DNA from: a virus
Virus record (IMG/VR): IMGVR_UViG_3300025266_000013
Coordinates: 1-41,826 of that record
Strand: one strand, 5' to 3'
DNA length: 41,826 nt
The notes under the pieces are model-generated. The model was not told the origin of the DNA and ran no database searches. It saw only the letters and a list, made by a program, of their open reading frames with translations. The position numbers and the translations under genes are program-made. Positions 23,250-31,156 of this stretch are shown here, piece after piece; position 1 is the first letter of the stretch, and the number at the start of each line of letters is the position of its first letter.

Positions 23250-25309
23250 GTTTTGATGTACAAGCATTCCTAACAGGTTTTGCAGGAAGTGTTGCAGAGG
23301 ACATTGATCGCAAAGGCAAAGAAGCTCGTGAGTATGGAATAGAAGAGAAGCGTAGGGCAGAAGGTAATAAGGCTACCATCAGTCAGCGCAGAGCACGGGT
23401 ACAACAGGTGATGGGGTACACTAAGCTGTTGGAAGATCAAGGTGCATCTAGTTCTCAGATACAAGCTGTACTATCTTCTGGTCCTGAGCAGATACAAGTA
23501 CTAGCTAACAAGGTACAGAAAGCTGTAGCAGCTAATAATGGTCAGAAGCTAGGTACATCAGACATCACTGCTATGATTAGTATGCCTGAAAGTTTCTCAC
23601 CACTTGACATGGATCTAGATCAGTTTGTACAGCGTACTTATGGTGTATATGATGACCTTAATGCAACACAATCTGCAGCAGAAGATGTAAGTATATGGGA
23701 TATATTTACTGGCGATGCAGCTATGAAGAATGTAAACGCTAAGCTTAATACTACACCTATGTATGGGAGCCTTACAGCCCAAGACATTAATGAGATGGCA
23801 GCACAGAAAGACTATGAAGCTCTAGTGCCTTCTACTTTTGCTATGGTATCAGACTTTAAGGTATTTAATGGTGAGGCAATGCGTAGAGCCAATAACAACC
23901 TAGCAGACCTAAGAGCAGACCTAAACAGGAATGGCGAATACGAAACCGCTATGGATACTATAAATGAACTTGGAAGAGTACGTGAGGGTAATCCAGAGCT
24001 TGAAGAACAGTATCAAGCTGCTGTAATCGTTAAAGAGAAACTAGAGAAGCAATACTTTTCTCCTCACTTTATAAGTTTAGAGCAGGACTATGGACCACAA
24101 CTCTTATCTGGACCCCTTAATATACTTGCTCAAATGGGTCAGTATATGGGTGCTGACTATGTTAATGATTTACAGGAGGGCTATGGAGTAGGGTCAACTG
24201 ATAGCTTGGAAGCTACTAGCGAAAAGGCAGCAGAAATAAAGATAGAAGAAAAGATAGAACCTGTAGTTGGTGAGCCTGCTAAAAAAGTTGTGTACTCAAA
24301 TACAGCTTTTGGAAAAATAGTAGTAATGGAGGATGCAGAGGGACTTGTACTTGGGGCTAATATATTTAATAAGGATGGGACTCCTACTGAAGATACATTG
24401 GATGCAAAAACTGCAAAAGGAGCCATAGCTAAATTCTTTTCAAATGATGCAGGAAGCCAGCCAAAGGCTCCTCAAAACTTATCTACTTTTAGCCTAGAGG
24501 ACATGCCATCAATAGACTCTACTTCTATTACTAAAGAAGTATGGGATGACATGTCTAGGCCACAGCGTGAGGCTGCAGGGCTACCTGTAAGTAGTTTTAT
24601 GAGTGAGTTTGCCTCTACAGAAGATCTTGCAGCAGTAGACCTTAAGCGGAATGCTGACCCAAGTAGTAACTACTTAGTAGTACTTCCAGGCATGAACTTG
24701 AATAGACCTTACATGGTTTCGGGTTCTGATCTAGCTTACATACCTGATGCTGCAATTACAAGGTCCACCAATAGAGCAGTAATAAGTGAGATGACTGAAG
24801 AAGACGCTGCAGAACTTTCAGAAGACTCTCGTGCCTTTAAAACTATGCCTGGTAGTCGTTTAAGCAAGATGTATGGCACAGAAGGTAATACAGTTACGCT
24901 ACCCAAGGAGCTTACTGACGAAGAGAAAGCGGCTCAAGAGGCAGAAAAAGCTAAAGAAGAGCAAGCAGAGCAAGACGAAAAAGCTTTATCTAATAAAGAA
25001 AAATCGTCTAGTATCCCAATAAAAGATTCAGTTAGGAAAAAAGCAGCCCGTATGCTAGACGTACCTGTATCTACACTAGTAGAGATGCAAGATAAGGGTG
25101 AGTTGACTGAGATGGGACTAGCTTTGTTGGTAGACTCAGGCAATGACATGGTAGACTTCCTAGTAGAAAAGGGTGTATCTGATACATTTGAGGTATTCAG
25201 TCTGTTGAGCGAATGGGCAGACAAGAATAAAAAGATACTACCTATGAATAAAGCTTTCCTATTAACAACTGTAGGTAAAAAAGCTATGCGGGAAGTGAGT
25301 AATCAATAA
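23246..25309 (+). CDS. Internal virion / ejection protein, 687 aa
   Basis: This 687-aa protein with an Ala/Glu/Gln-rich helical N-terminus lies between other internal protein genes. A helical C-terminal part contains 'KKAARMLDVPVSTLVEMQDK' and a Glu/Ala/Lys-rich coiled stretch before it ('KAAQEAEKAKEEQAEQDEKA'). T7-like phages carry three such ejection proteins here (gp14, gp15 and gp16), and this one fits the middle slot in size. It overlaps both neighbours (ATGA upstream and TAATG downstream), so the three are made together. AAGGAGGAG gives a strong ribosome site. No enzyme motif was recognised. Confidence 0.65.
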   Translation: MSFDVQAFLTGFAGSVAEDIDRKGKEAREYGIEEKRRAEGNKATISQRRARVQQVMGYTKLLEDQGASSSQIQAVLSSGPEQIQVLANKVQKAVAANNGQKLGTSDITAMISMPESFSPLDMDLDQFVQRTYGVYDDLNATQSAAEDVSIWDIFTGDAAMKNVNAKLNTTPMYGSLTAQDINEMAAQKDYEALVPSTFAMVSDFKVFNGEAMRRANNNLADLRADLNRNGEYETAMDTINELGRVREGNPELEEQYQAAVIVKEKLEKQYFSPHFISLEQDYGPQLLSGPLNILAQMGQYMGADYVNDLQEGYGVGSTDSLEATSEKAAEIKIEEKIEPVVGEPAKKVVYSNTAFGKIVVMEDAEGLVLGANIFNKDGTPTEDTLDAKTAKGAIAKFFSNDAGSQPKAPQNLSTFSLEDMPSIDSTSITKEVWDDMSRPQREAAGLPVSSFMSEFASTEDLAAVDLKRNADPSSNYLVVLPGMNLNRPYMVSGSDLAYIPDAAITRSTNRAVISEMTEEDAAELSEDSRAFKTMPGSRLSKMYGTEGNTVTLPKELTDEEKAAQEAEKAKEEQAEQDEKALSNKEKSSSIPIKDSVRKKAARMLDVPVSTLVEMQDKGELTEMGLALLVDSGNDMVDFLVEKGVSDTFEVFSLLSEWADKNKKILPMNKAFLLTTVGKKAMREVSNQ

Positions 25310-28300
25310 TGGCTAATATTAACTTAGAAGACTTTCAGAGTAAGTACGGAGTAAAGGGTGCTTCTACTAGTATGTCTACTCAAACTGATAGAATGCTTAT
25401 TGATGAAGAGGAAGATGAGGAAGTATCACAGCCTAGAACATTGAGCTTAGACCAGTTTAAAGATAAGTATGGTCCCAATAACATCCAAGGTAAAGATGTT
25501 TCTGTAGACATGGGTACTAAGCTACGCAAGGATGACCTTAAGGCAGGTACAAACCTAGCAAAGATTAGACAGTATATGGTTTCCCGTAAGGGAGTGCAGT
25601 ACAATGAAAAAGATGGAGACTCTGTTGTAGAGGATTTCGTTGATCACATGCGTAGGTTTAACACTAACTTGGTGTCTACCTCTGGTGAGGTACGGCACAT
25701 AACCCAAGCTGATGAAGCCACTAAAGTCTTAGCTAAAGATGCATATGAGTTGTACGACAAGTTAGGTAATGTCTTTGTAAATGATGGCTTCTTTGGGGCT
25801 GTTGATGGCATTAAAGACTACATATTTGCTGCTGCTACAGATCCTACTAACTATGTAGGTGCGCTTACTGGTGGCATAAGTAAAGGTGTATCTCTTGGTG
25901 TTGGACAAGGAGCTAAACAGTTAGTGAAGAGGGCTGCGATAGAGGCTGGTAGAAATGCTATGAAGAATGGCGCTACTGCTCAAGCTGCAGAACAAGTAGG
26001 TAAGAAGGCAGCGGAAGGTGTCGCTAGGCGTCTAGTTGAAAAGGGCGTTAAAGGCCCTGCTGCTAAAGCATTGCGTGTACGAATAGCTGAGAGAGAAAAG
26101 CAAAACTTCCTACGACTAGCTAGAGGTAGGGGTAGAAAAGAATACCTTGATGGCCTTTCTAAGGATGCAATTAAGAAGTCCTTGTATGCTACTACAGCAA
26201 TAGACGCTACACTATCTATGGTCAATGACTATCAGATACAAAGTGTTATGCTAGACGTAGGCGCTCAAGAAGAGTACAGCTTTTTCCAGACAGGGTTTAG
26301 CTCATTGCTAGGTGCTGTAGGTGGGGGTGCTCAACTTGTAGGTGGTAAGTTTAAGGGTGCTAGTGGCTTAGGTGATACAAAGGCGCAGCTTAAAGAAGCT
26401 GGTATGAAGGCTGATATAGAGTCTGATATACAGTCAGCAATGCTGATAGCATTACCTGAAAAAGAAATAAGTAGAGTAACTACACACCTTAATAAAACTA
26501 TTGATGAGTGGGAAAAGAAAGTAAAACGTGGTAACAGTTTGTTTGAGACTAGCACGTTACCTGCAGAGCTATTGTACGAAATTATGCTTGGGCCTGACGG
26601 TAAGGGTGGCGTAGCTAAAGTATTCAAGGACAACGGTATGAAGCTTAACAAAAGCTTGCGTATCACAGATGTTATGACTAATGTTCTAAGGCAGATGCCA
26701 CAGGATGATATACAAAGCATAGCTAAACGTATGCAGCCTCTAGCTGGCTACACTTTAGGTGACACTACTGAGATTGCACAATCCCTGGGTGACTTCATTG
26801 CTGCTAAGGTAAGCAACGGTATGAAGCTAGGCAATGTTATGTCTCAGACACGTAAGTCTATAGATGTTGGCTTGGCTCATGGAACTAAAACTATGGATAA
26901 CATGGTGCGTAACCCTGCAACAAAAGAAGCACTAGAAAAGGAGTCTGAAAAAGTTAAACGCATGAAGCTGGGTGGATACACTCAGAGTGTTTGGCGTAGA
27001 CTTCTTGTGTCTTCCCCTGCTACATCAGCTATCAACGTTATGGGCTTTGGTCAGTTTTACGTAGGTTCTACTATAGCAGACTTAACTAGCATGACAGGGG
27101 CCTATACGGCTGGCCTAGCTATGGGTGGTACTTTAACCAAAGCAGGACGTGAATCATTGCGTATTGGCGGTGCATACAAGTCTATGCAAGCTCAGAAAAT
27201 GCGTAACTTAATGGACCCCTACACTACACACGATGCTTACATGAGTTTCTTAGATCAACATAAAGATGTAAAGAAAGTATTGTTTGAAAGTGTTACTGGT
27301 GGGGTTGAACGTAGTGGTGGTCGCTTTGGTATAGATCCCAACGCTAAGTGGTTTCAGAACGTAGAGAATGCTACTACAGCTATGAACAGGCTGACAGGTG
27401 TACGTATACAAGATACATTCACTAAGTCTCAGATGTTTATGAGTGAGATGGATAAGTACCTACGCCTTAAGAAAGGTAAGACACTTCAAGAGGTTCTGCG
27501 AGATGGTGACTTAGATAAGATTGACGATAGTGTTATAGGCAATGCCTTAGATAATACTATGAAGTCTGTTTACTCTAAGGACTACACTACAGATGATCAG
27601 CTTTTAAGCGCAGCAGCTAAGCAGATAGAAAACTTCTCTAACATACCTGTACTGGGTACTATACTTCCCTTTGGTAGGTTCTTTAACAACGTAATAGCTA
27701 CAGCATATCAGTGGAGTGTTGGCGGTGGTGTTGAAGCTATGTCAGCTATAGTTAAGTCAGAGAAGCGTAATATTGAAACAGTAGAGGCTGCAGCACGTAG
27801 CTTAGTGGGTATGTCATCTATTGGCCTAGCTATGCACTATGATGAAGAGAAGCAAAAGAAAGGCTTAGCTTACAATGAGATAGATGCAGGGGGTGGTACT
27901 ATTGTAGATGCTAAGAACACTTTCCCTTTCTCTGTATTCCTAGCTGCTGGGCGTATAGGTAACTTGAGTAAGCAGGGTGAGACTGTACCTAAAGAACTTC
28001 TACTGGAGATGGGTACTCAACTTGCTGTTGGTCAGTTTGCTCGTGATGCACAGTTTGGCAATGACATAAACAATGTATTAGATGTACTTGTGAATCAAGA
28101 AGACGGTGCTCGTAAAGCTTCTATGCTGTCCTTGTATAAAATGACAGGTAACTTCACTGCTGGCTTCACTCGCCCACTTGATGCTGTCAATAAACTTACT
28201 GGTTTCATTACAGACACAGACGCAGCTAAAGATGTACGTCAGGCAAAGGGTGGCGCTGTGTTCACACAGAGTGCTACTAAATACTTTGATAACATTCTGG

Positions 28301-28860
28301 AAGCCTTCACAGATAAGGCTGAGAGCGTTACAGGAGAAGAGTTGCGTGTTGCTACACGGGAGGGGTCTGTACAGGACGCCAATCCTTTATCTCGTATCTT
28401 TGGTGTAACGATAAAGCCAACTAGAACAGCTACAGAAATGGCGTACTCTATGTCTGAGATGCAGCCTTGGACTGCTAGTGAGAGATCTAATCTACCTGAG
28501 TATGATAAGATATTTAATACGAATATAGCACCTGTGTTAGAAGTCCAGATGCAACACCTTTTAAATAGTAAAATGTTTAAGTCTGCTGGGCTATCAGAGA
28601 AACGTATTATGCTTACTAAAACTTTATCTAAAGTAAAGACAGATGTTAGGACATCTCTTAGTAAGTATGGTACAGGGGATGAAGTTATTCTCTCTATTAG
28701 GAGAAAGGCTATGGGTTCAGGTTCAAAGAACCACAGAGACATTGCACTAAAGGCAATGAAAGAAAAGTTAAACTTCTCTGGGTCTATACAAGACATGTCC
28801 TACTCAGAGTTGCAGTACTTCATGGACTACGTAGACTACTTGAAAGATATATACGAGTAG
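25309..28860 (+). CDS. Large internal virion / ejection protein, 1183 aa
   Basis: This is the last gene of the plus arm, a 1183-aa protein in the slot of T7 gp16, the large ejected core protein. Two copies of a short motif, L-[ED]-x-F-x-x-K-Y-G, sit at the N-terminus (residues 4-14 and 45-55), with an acidic 'DEEEDEEV' between. Hydrophobic stretches include 'AINVMGFGQFYVGSTIADL' (~580-600) and 'SFFQTGFSSLLGAVGGGAQL' (~325-345), which could contact or span membranes during ejection. I see no lysozyme or transglycosylase motif, whereas gp16 of T7 has one. In this phage a neighbouring protein (20946) carries the lysozyme. The frame ends 10 nt before a strong terminator. Confidence 0.7.
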   Translation: MANINLEDFQSKYGVKGASTSMSTQTDRMLIDEEEDEEVSQPRTLSLDQFKDKYGPNNIQGKDVSVDMGTKLRKDDLKAGTNLAKIRQYMVSRKGVQYNEKDGDSVVEDFVDHMRRFNTNLVSTSGEVRHITQADEATKVLAKDAYELYDKLGNVFVNDGFFGAVDGIKDYIFAAATDPTNYVGALTGGISKGVSLGVGQGAKQLVKRAAIEAGRNAMKNGATAQAAEQVGKKAAEGVARRLVEKGVKGPAAKALRVRIAEREKQNFLRLARGRGRKEYLDGLSKDAIKKSLYATTAIDATLSMVNDYQIQSVMLDVGAQEEYSFFQTGFSSLLGAVGGGAQLVGGKFKGASGLGDTKAQLKEAGMKADIESDIQSAMLIALPEKEISRVTTHLNKTIDEWEKKVKRGNSLFETSTLPAELLYEIMLGPDGKGGVAKVFKDNGMKLNKSLRITDVMTNVLRQMPQDDIQSIAKRMQPLAGYTLGDTTEIAQSLGDFIAAKVSNGMKLGNVMSQTRKSIDVGLAHGTKTMDNMVRNPATKEALEKESEKVKRMKLGGYTQSVWRRLLVSSPATSAINVMGFGQFYVGSTIADLTSMTGAYTAGLAMGGTLTKAGRESLRIGGAYKSMQAQKMRNLMDPYTTHDAYMSFLDQHKDVKKVLFESVTGGVERSGGRFGIDPNAKWFQNVENATTAMNRLTGVRIQDTFTKSQMFMSEMDKYLRLKKGKTLQEVLRDGDLDKIDDSVIGNALDNTMKSVYSKDYTTDDQLLSAAAKQIENFSNIPVLGTILPFGRFFNNVIATAYQWSVGGGVEAMSAIVKSEKRNIETVEAAARSLVGMSSIGLAMHYDEEKQKKGLAYNEIDAGGGTIVDAKNTFPFSVFLAAGRIGNLSKQGETVPKELLLEMGTQLAVGQFARDAQFGNDINNVLDVLVNQEDGARKASMLSLYKMTGNFTAGFTRPLDAVNKLTGFITDTDAAKDVRQAKGGAVFTQSATKYFDNILEAFTDKAESVTGEELRVATREGSVQDANPLSRIFGVTIKPTRTATEMAYSMSEMQPWTASERSNLPEYDKIFNTNIAPVLEVQMQHLLNSKMFKSAGLSEKRIMLTKTLSKVKTDVRTSLSKYGTGDEVILSIRRKAMGSGSKNHRDIALKAMKEKLNFSGSIQDMSYSELQYFMDYVDYLKDIYE

Positions 28861-28866
28861 ACAAAG

Positions 28867-28894
28867 AAGAGGGGCCATTCGGCCCCTTTTGCTT
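28867..28894. terminator. Bidirectional Rho-independent terminator between convergent arms
   Basis: A GC stem AGGGGCC (28870-28876) and GGCCCCT (28881-28887) closes a 4-nt loop (ATTC). It is extended outward by A/G-T pairs and flanked by A-rich sequence on one side and TTTTGCTTTT on the other. It works on both strands, ending the virion arm message and the replication arm message where they meet. Confidence 0.9.
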
Positions 28895-28906
28895 TTATAG
28901 ACCTTC

Positions 28907-29476
28907 TTAAATAGCTCTGTCTGACTCAAACGTGTAGAGGCTCTTTATGATAGTAGCCTTTGTATCTTCACAGACAGAGGCACTCTTACTTAGGTTCTCC
29001 TTTGCAGGTATGACCTGTAAGTTACCACTCCAGTGTGGCCCACCATCATTGAGAGGCCACATATGATCTACATGGTGCTGTACTCCTGTGGCTTCGCTGA
29101 GGATGTTACGCAGCTTGTATGTCTTTACTAAGCGTTGCTTCTCATTAGGACAGTCCCGTAGGTGTACAGGTATCTGTTTGCGCTTTAAGGCTCTGCGTTT
29201 TGCTCCAGCAGCGTCCACAGAAGCCTTGTTGTTGCTATAATGAGACTTTTGATAGTCTGCCCAGTACTCTTTGTTTTCTTCTTGCCAAGACTTACTTTTG
29301 GAGAGCATTGCATCTCTATTATCAGCATAATAGGTCTTACTGTACTCTTTTATAAGATCCTTATTATTCTCTCGCCAAGTTTTCTTAAGGGCTTTCTTTC
29401 TTGCATCTTCAGCTTCATAGGAGTCTATGAGAGATTGACGGTAGGCTAGTCTTTCTGCTTTGTTCTTAAAGGTCAT
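28907..29476 (-). CDS. HNH homing-type endonuclease, 189 aa
   Basis: The C-terminal half carries an HNH nuclease: 'HHVDHMWPLNDGG' with H134/H135, D137 and H138, then 'NLQVIPAKENLSKS' with N152 and N161. The N-terminal ~95 residues are basic and helical, with repeats of 'ENNKD...YSKTYYADNRD' type that resemble the DNA-binding part of free-standing HNH proteins. The frame is open further upstream, but I chose the ATG at 29476 because GGAGGG lies 8 nt before it and it overlaps the phoH stop (TGATG). As the last gene of the arm, next to phoH, it fits a free-standing homing endonuclease. A terminase helper or DNA-degrading role cannot be excluded. Confidence 0.75.
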   Translation of the reverse strand: MTFKNKAERLAYRQSLIDSYEAEDARKKALKKTWRENNKDLIKEYSKTYYADNRDAMLSKSKSWQEENKEYWADYQKSHYSNNKASVDAAGAKRRALKRKQIPVHLRDCPNEKQRLVKTYKLRNILSEATGVQHHVDHMWPLNDGGPHWSGNLQVIPAKENLSKSASVCEDTKATIIKSLYTFESDRAI

Positions 29477-30192
29477 CACAAACCCTCCTTCATAAACACC
29501 TTGACCCACTCTGCGCATATACCACTACGCACAATGTCATCAATACCAAACTCAACTACTGGTGCATCTAGCATGTACTTCTTAGAGAGGTGTATGATCT
29601 TAGCTAGACCAGACGTACCCTTTAAGTCAGACTGCTGTATATCACCGTTGAGTACAATAGTACTACCTTCACCAACACGGGTGAGTAGCATCTTGATCTC
29701 TGGTATCTCAATGTTCTGTGCTTCATCTACGATAATGAATGCATCATCAAAGCTACGCCCACGCATGAGCGCCAGTGTAGCTACTTCGATGTTACCCGCC
29801 TTCAGTCCTGTATCAACAGCACCACGCCCTAGATGTTTAACCAGTACGTCTAACACAGGTAGCGCCCAAGGCTGAGCTTTCTCTTCAAGTGTACCTGGTA
29901 GGAAGCCTATGTCTTTACCTACAGCTACGTGGGGCCTAGTGATAACAATCTTGTCTATCTCTTTGAGGGTGTACAAGTCTGCAGCACATGTAGCAGTAAC
30001 GTAAGTCTTACCAGTACCAGCAGGACCAAGGATCAACACCTGTTTGCTACTGGCTATGGCATTAATTAGTTTGGCTTGGTTGTCAGTCTTAGGTACAATG
30101 CCAGAGGTAGGCTTAGAAGAGGCTCCCTTGTAAGTTGTCTTCCTTCGGGATCGGGTTGGCTTCTTTGGTGGCTCTAGTGTATCCGTGTTCAT
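29476..30192 (-). CDS. phoH: PhoH-like P-loop ATPase
   Basis: This 238-aa protein carries the PhoH signature: Walker A 'GPAGTGKT' (56-63), 'ITRPHVAVGKDIGFLPG' and Walker B 'IIVDEAQN' (153-160), then 'TRVGEGSTIVLNGDIQQSDL'. The first 35 residues are a basic, Pro-rich extension. PhoH proteins are common in marine phages. Their role is uncertain, with RNA-related helicase or nucleotide functions suggested and some bacterial forms induced by phosphate starvation. The N-terminus overlaps the upstream GIY-YIG gene by 80 nt, and the stop overlaps the HNH gene. The only in-frame Met near the start is at 30192, so the long overlap looks real. Confidence 0.9.
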   Translation of the reverse strand: MNTDTLEPPKKPTRSRRKTTYKGASSKPTSGIVPKTDNQAKLINAIASSKQVLILGPAGTGKTYVTATCAADLYTLKEIDKIVITRPHVAVGKDIGFLPGTLEEKAQPWALPVLDVLVKHLGRGAVDTGLKAGNIEVATLALMRGRSFDDAFIIVDEAQNIEIPEIKMLLTRVGEGSTIVLNGDIQQSDLKGTSGLAKIIHLSKKYMLDAPVVEFGIDDIVRSGICAEWVKVFMKEGL

Positions 30193-30694
30193 TTAAGTTA
30201 TCCAGTATTGTTATTGCCTGTTCTACCGACAGTTTAAACCACTCTCCCTTGGAGTCAAGCGACAAAGGTAAGGCCCTTGTGTGTGCCTCTTTCTCTGACA
30301 TACGCCTATCATTAGATGCAACAGAATGCTCTAATACAAAGTCACGCATAGGGCTGCTTGTTTGATATCCATTGAGCCTGTCCTCTGCATCAATAGCCAT
30401 ACCTATCTTAACCCACTCAGGCCATGCTTTATTAGTTATGACGTAGACGTAGCCCTCTTTGATAGAGTCTAACTTATAAGTACCAGCAAAGGCTGCGTCA
30501 TTAAACGTCTTGTACCTTCCTAGTTTATATAAAGGATGGTTTCTGGATATATGTTTACCATTAACATACATCCTATTATCATTGTCTTTCTTTTGACAAT
30601 TTGTACACCAGTATTTTTTTTGCCTTGCTCGTGACTCACTCCAATTAGAACCTAATTCTAAAGCGACATCACACACTGTACAACTTCTAATCAA
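30113..30694 (-). CDS. GIY-YIG endonuclease (T5orf172-like) with zinc ribbon
   Basis: This 193-aa protein has C5, C8, C30 and C33 as two CxxC pairs (a zinc ribbon) at the N-terminus. A GIY-YIG-like nuclease core follows: 'GYVYVITN' (81-88), 'WVKIGMA' (94-100) and R106 in 'AEDRLNGYQTSSP'. This is the pattern of the T5orf172 branch, often found as mobile nucleases in phages. It lies just upstream of phoH and overlaps its start by 80 nt, and it overlaps the glutaredoxin stop by ATGA. With the HNH gene on the other side, phoH is flanked by two nuclease genes, as expected from homing endonuclease spread. It could also act in host DNA breakdown. Confidence 0.75.
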   Translation of the reverse strand: MIRSCTVCDVALELGSNWSESRARQKKYWCTNCQKKDNDNRMYVNGKHISRNHPLYKLGRYKTFNDAAFAGTYKLDSIKEGYVYVITNKAWPEWVKIGMAIDAEDRLNGYQTSSPMRDFVLEHSVASNDRRMSEKEAHTRALPLSLDSKGEWFKLSVEQAITILDNLNEHGYTRATKEANPIPKEDNLQGSLF

Positions 30695-30927
30695 CGATCA
30701 TCTCCTTTTAGTAACTCCTTTAGTTCTGTATATCCTCCAATCAATTCACCTTTAGGTCCAAATATCTGTGGTACTGTAGTCATGCTAGTCCTCTTAAGTA
30801 AGGTTAGTACCCACTTAGAGCTAGGCAAATGTACGTTATATTCTGTGTAGGGAAAGCTTTTACCCTTTAATATAGCCTTAGCAGCATCACAGAAGTTGCA
30901 TTGCTCACGAGTTATGATAGTATACAT
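30691..30927 (-). CDS. Glutaredoxin
   Basis: This 78-aa protein has a dithiol active site C10-N-F-C13, the cis-proline motif 'TVPQIF' and 'GGYTEL' near the C-terminus, all typical of glutaredoxins. It would use glutathione or a host reductase to pass electrons to other proteins. The class II RNR gene lies upstream in the same message, so it may be the RNR's reductant, although class II enzymes usually use thioredoxin. A ribosome site AGGAGA precedes the ATG. Confidence 0.88.
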   Translation of the reverse strand: MYTIITREQCNFCDAAKAILKGKSFPYTEYNVHLPSSKWVLTLLKRTSMTTVPQIFGPKGELIGGYTELKELLKGDDR

Positions 30928-30946
30928 CTTGTCTCCTAGAGTTATG

Positions 30947-30969
30947 TAAGCAGTTTATACACTTGCTTA
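30947..30969. promoter_or_regulatory. Inverted repeat upstream of glutaredoxin
   Basis: TAAGCA (30947-30952) and TGCTTA (30964-30969) form a perfect 6-bp inverted repeat with an 11-nt A/T-rich loop in the short gap between the 52-aa gene and glutaredoxin. It could be an operator or an RNA hairpin that tunes the downstream genes. There is no T tract, so it is not a standard terminator. Confidence 0.35.
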
Positions 30970-30979
30970 GGTGAGGGGG

Positions 30980-31138
30980 CTACTCTTCTGGTGTTGAAGG
31001 CAGAACATACTCTATTACTTGTTCTACTACAGGTGTAGCTACTTCAATTGCTTTAGTGGCTGCAGGTACTACAACTTCTTCTACTACACCCATAGAGATG
31101 AAGAGTGTGACTAAGCCGATAAATAATGATTCTAACAT
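30980..31138 (-). CDS. 52-aa membrane peptide between RNR and glutaredoxin
   Basis: This small gene encodes 52 residues: a hydrophobic N-terminus ('LESLFIGLVTLFISMGVV'), then an acidic, Val/Pro-rich tail. AAAGGA lies at the right distance before its ATG (AAAGGAAATAAAAC-ATG), and it fills an otherwise empty 230-bp gap between RNR and glutaredoxin. The first ~18 residues could span or sit on a membrane. I do not recognise a family. A small membrane or signal-anchor peptide is the safest description. Confidence 0.65.
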   Translation of the reverse strand: MLESLFIGLVTLFISMGVVEEVVVPAATKAIEVATPVVEQVIEYVLPSTPEE

Positions 31139-31156
31139 GTTTTATTTCCTTTATGT

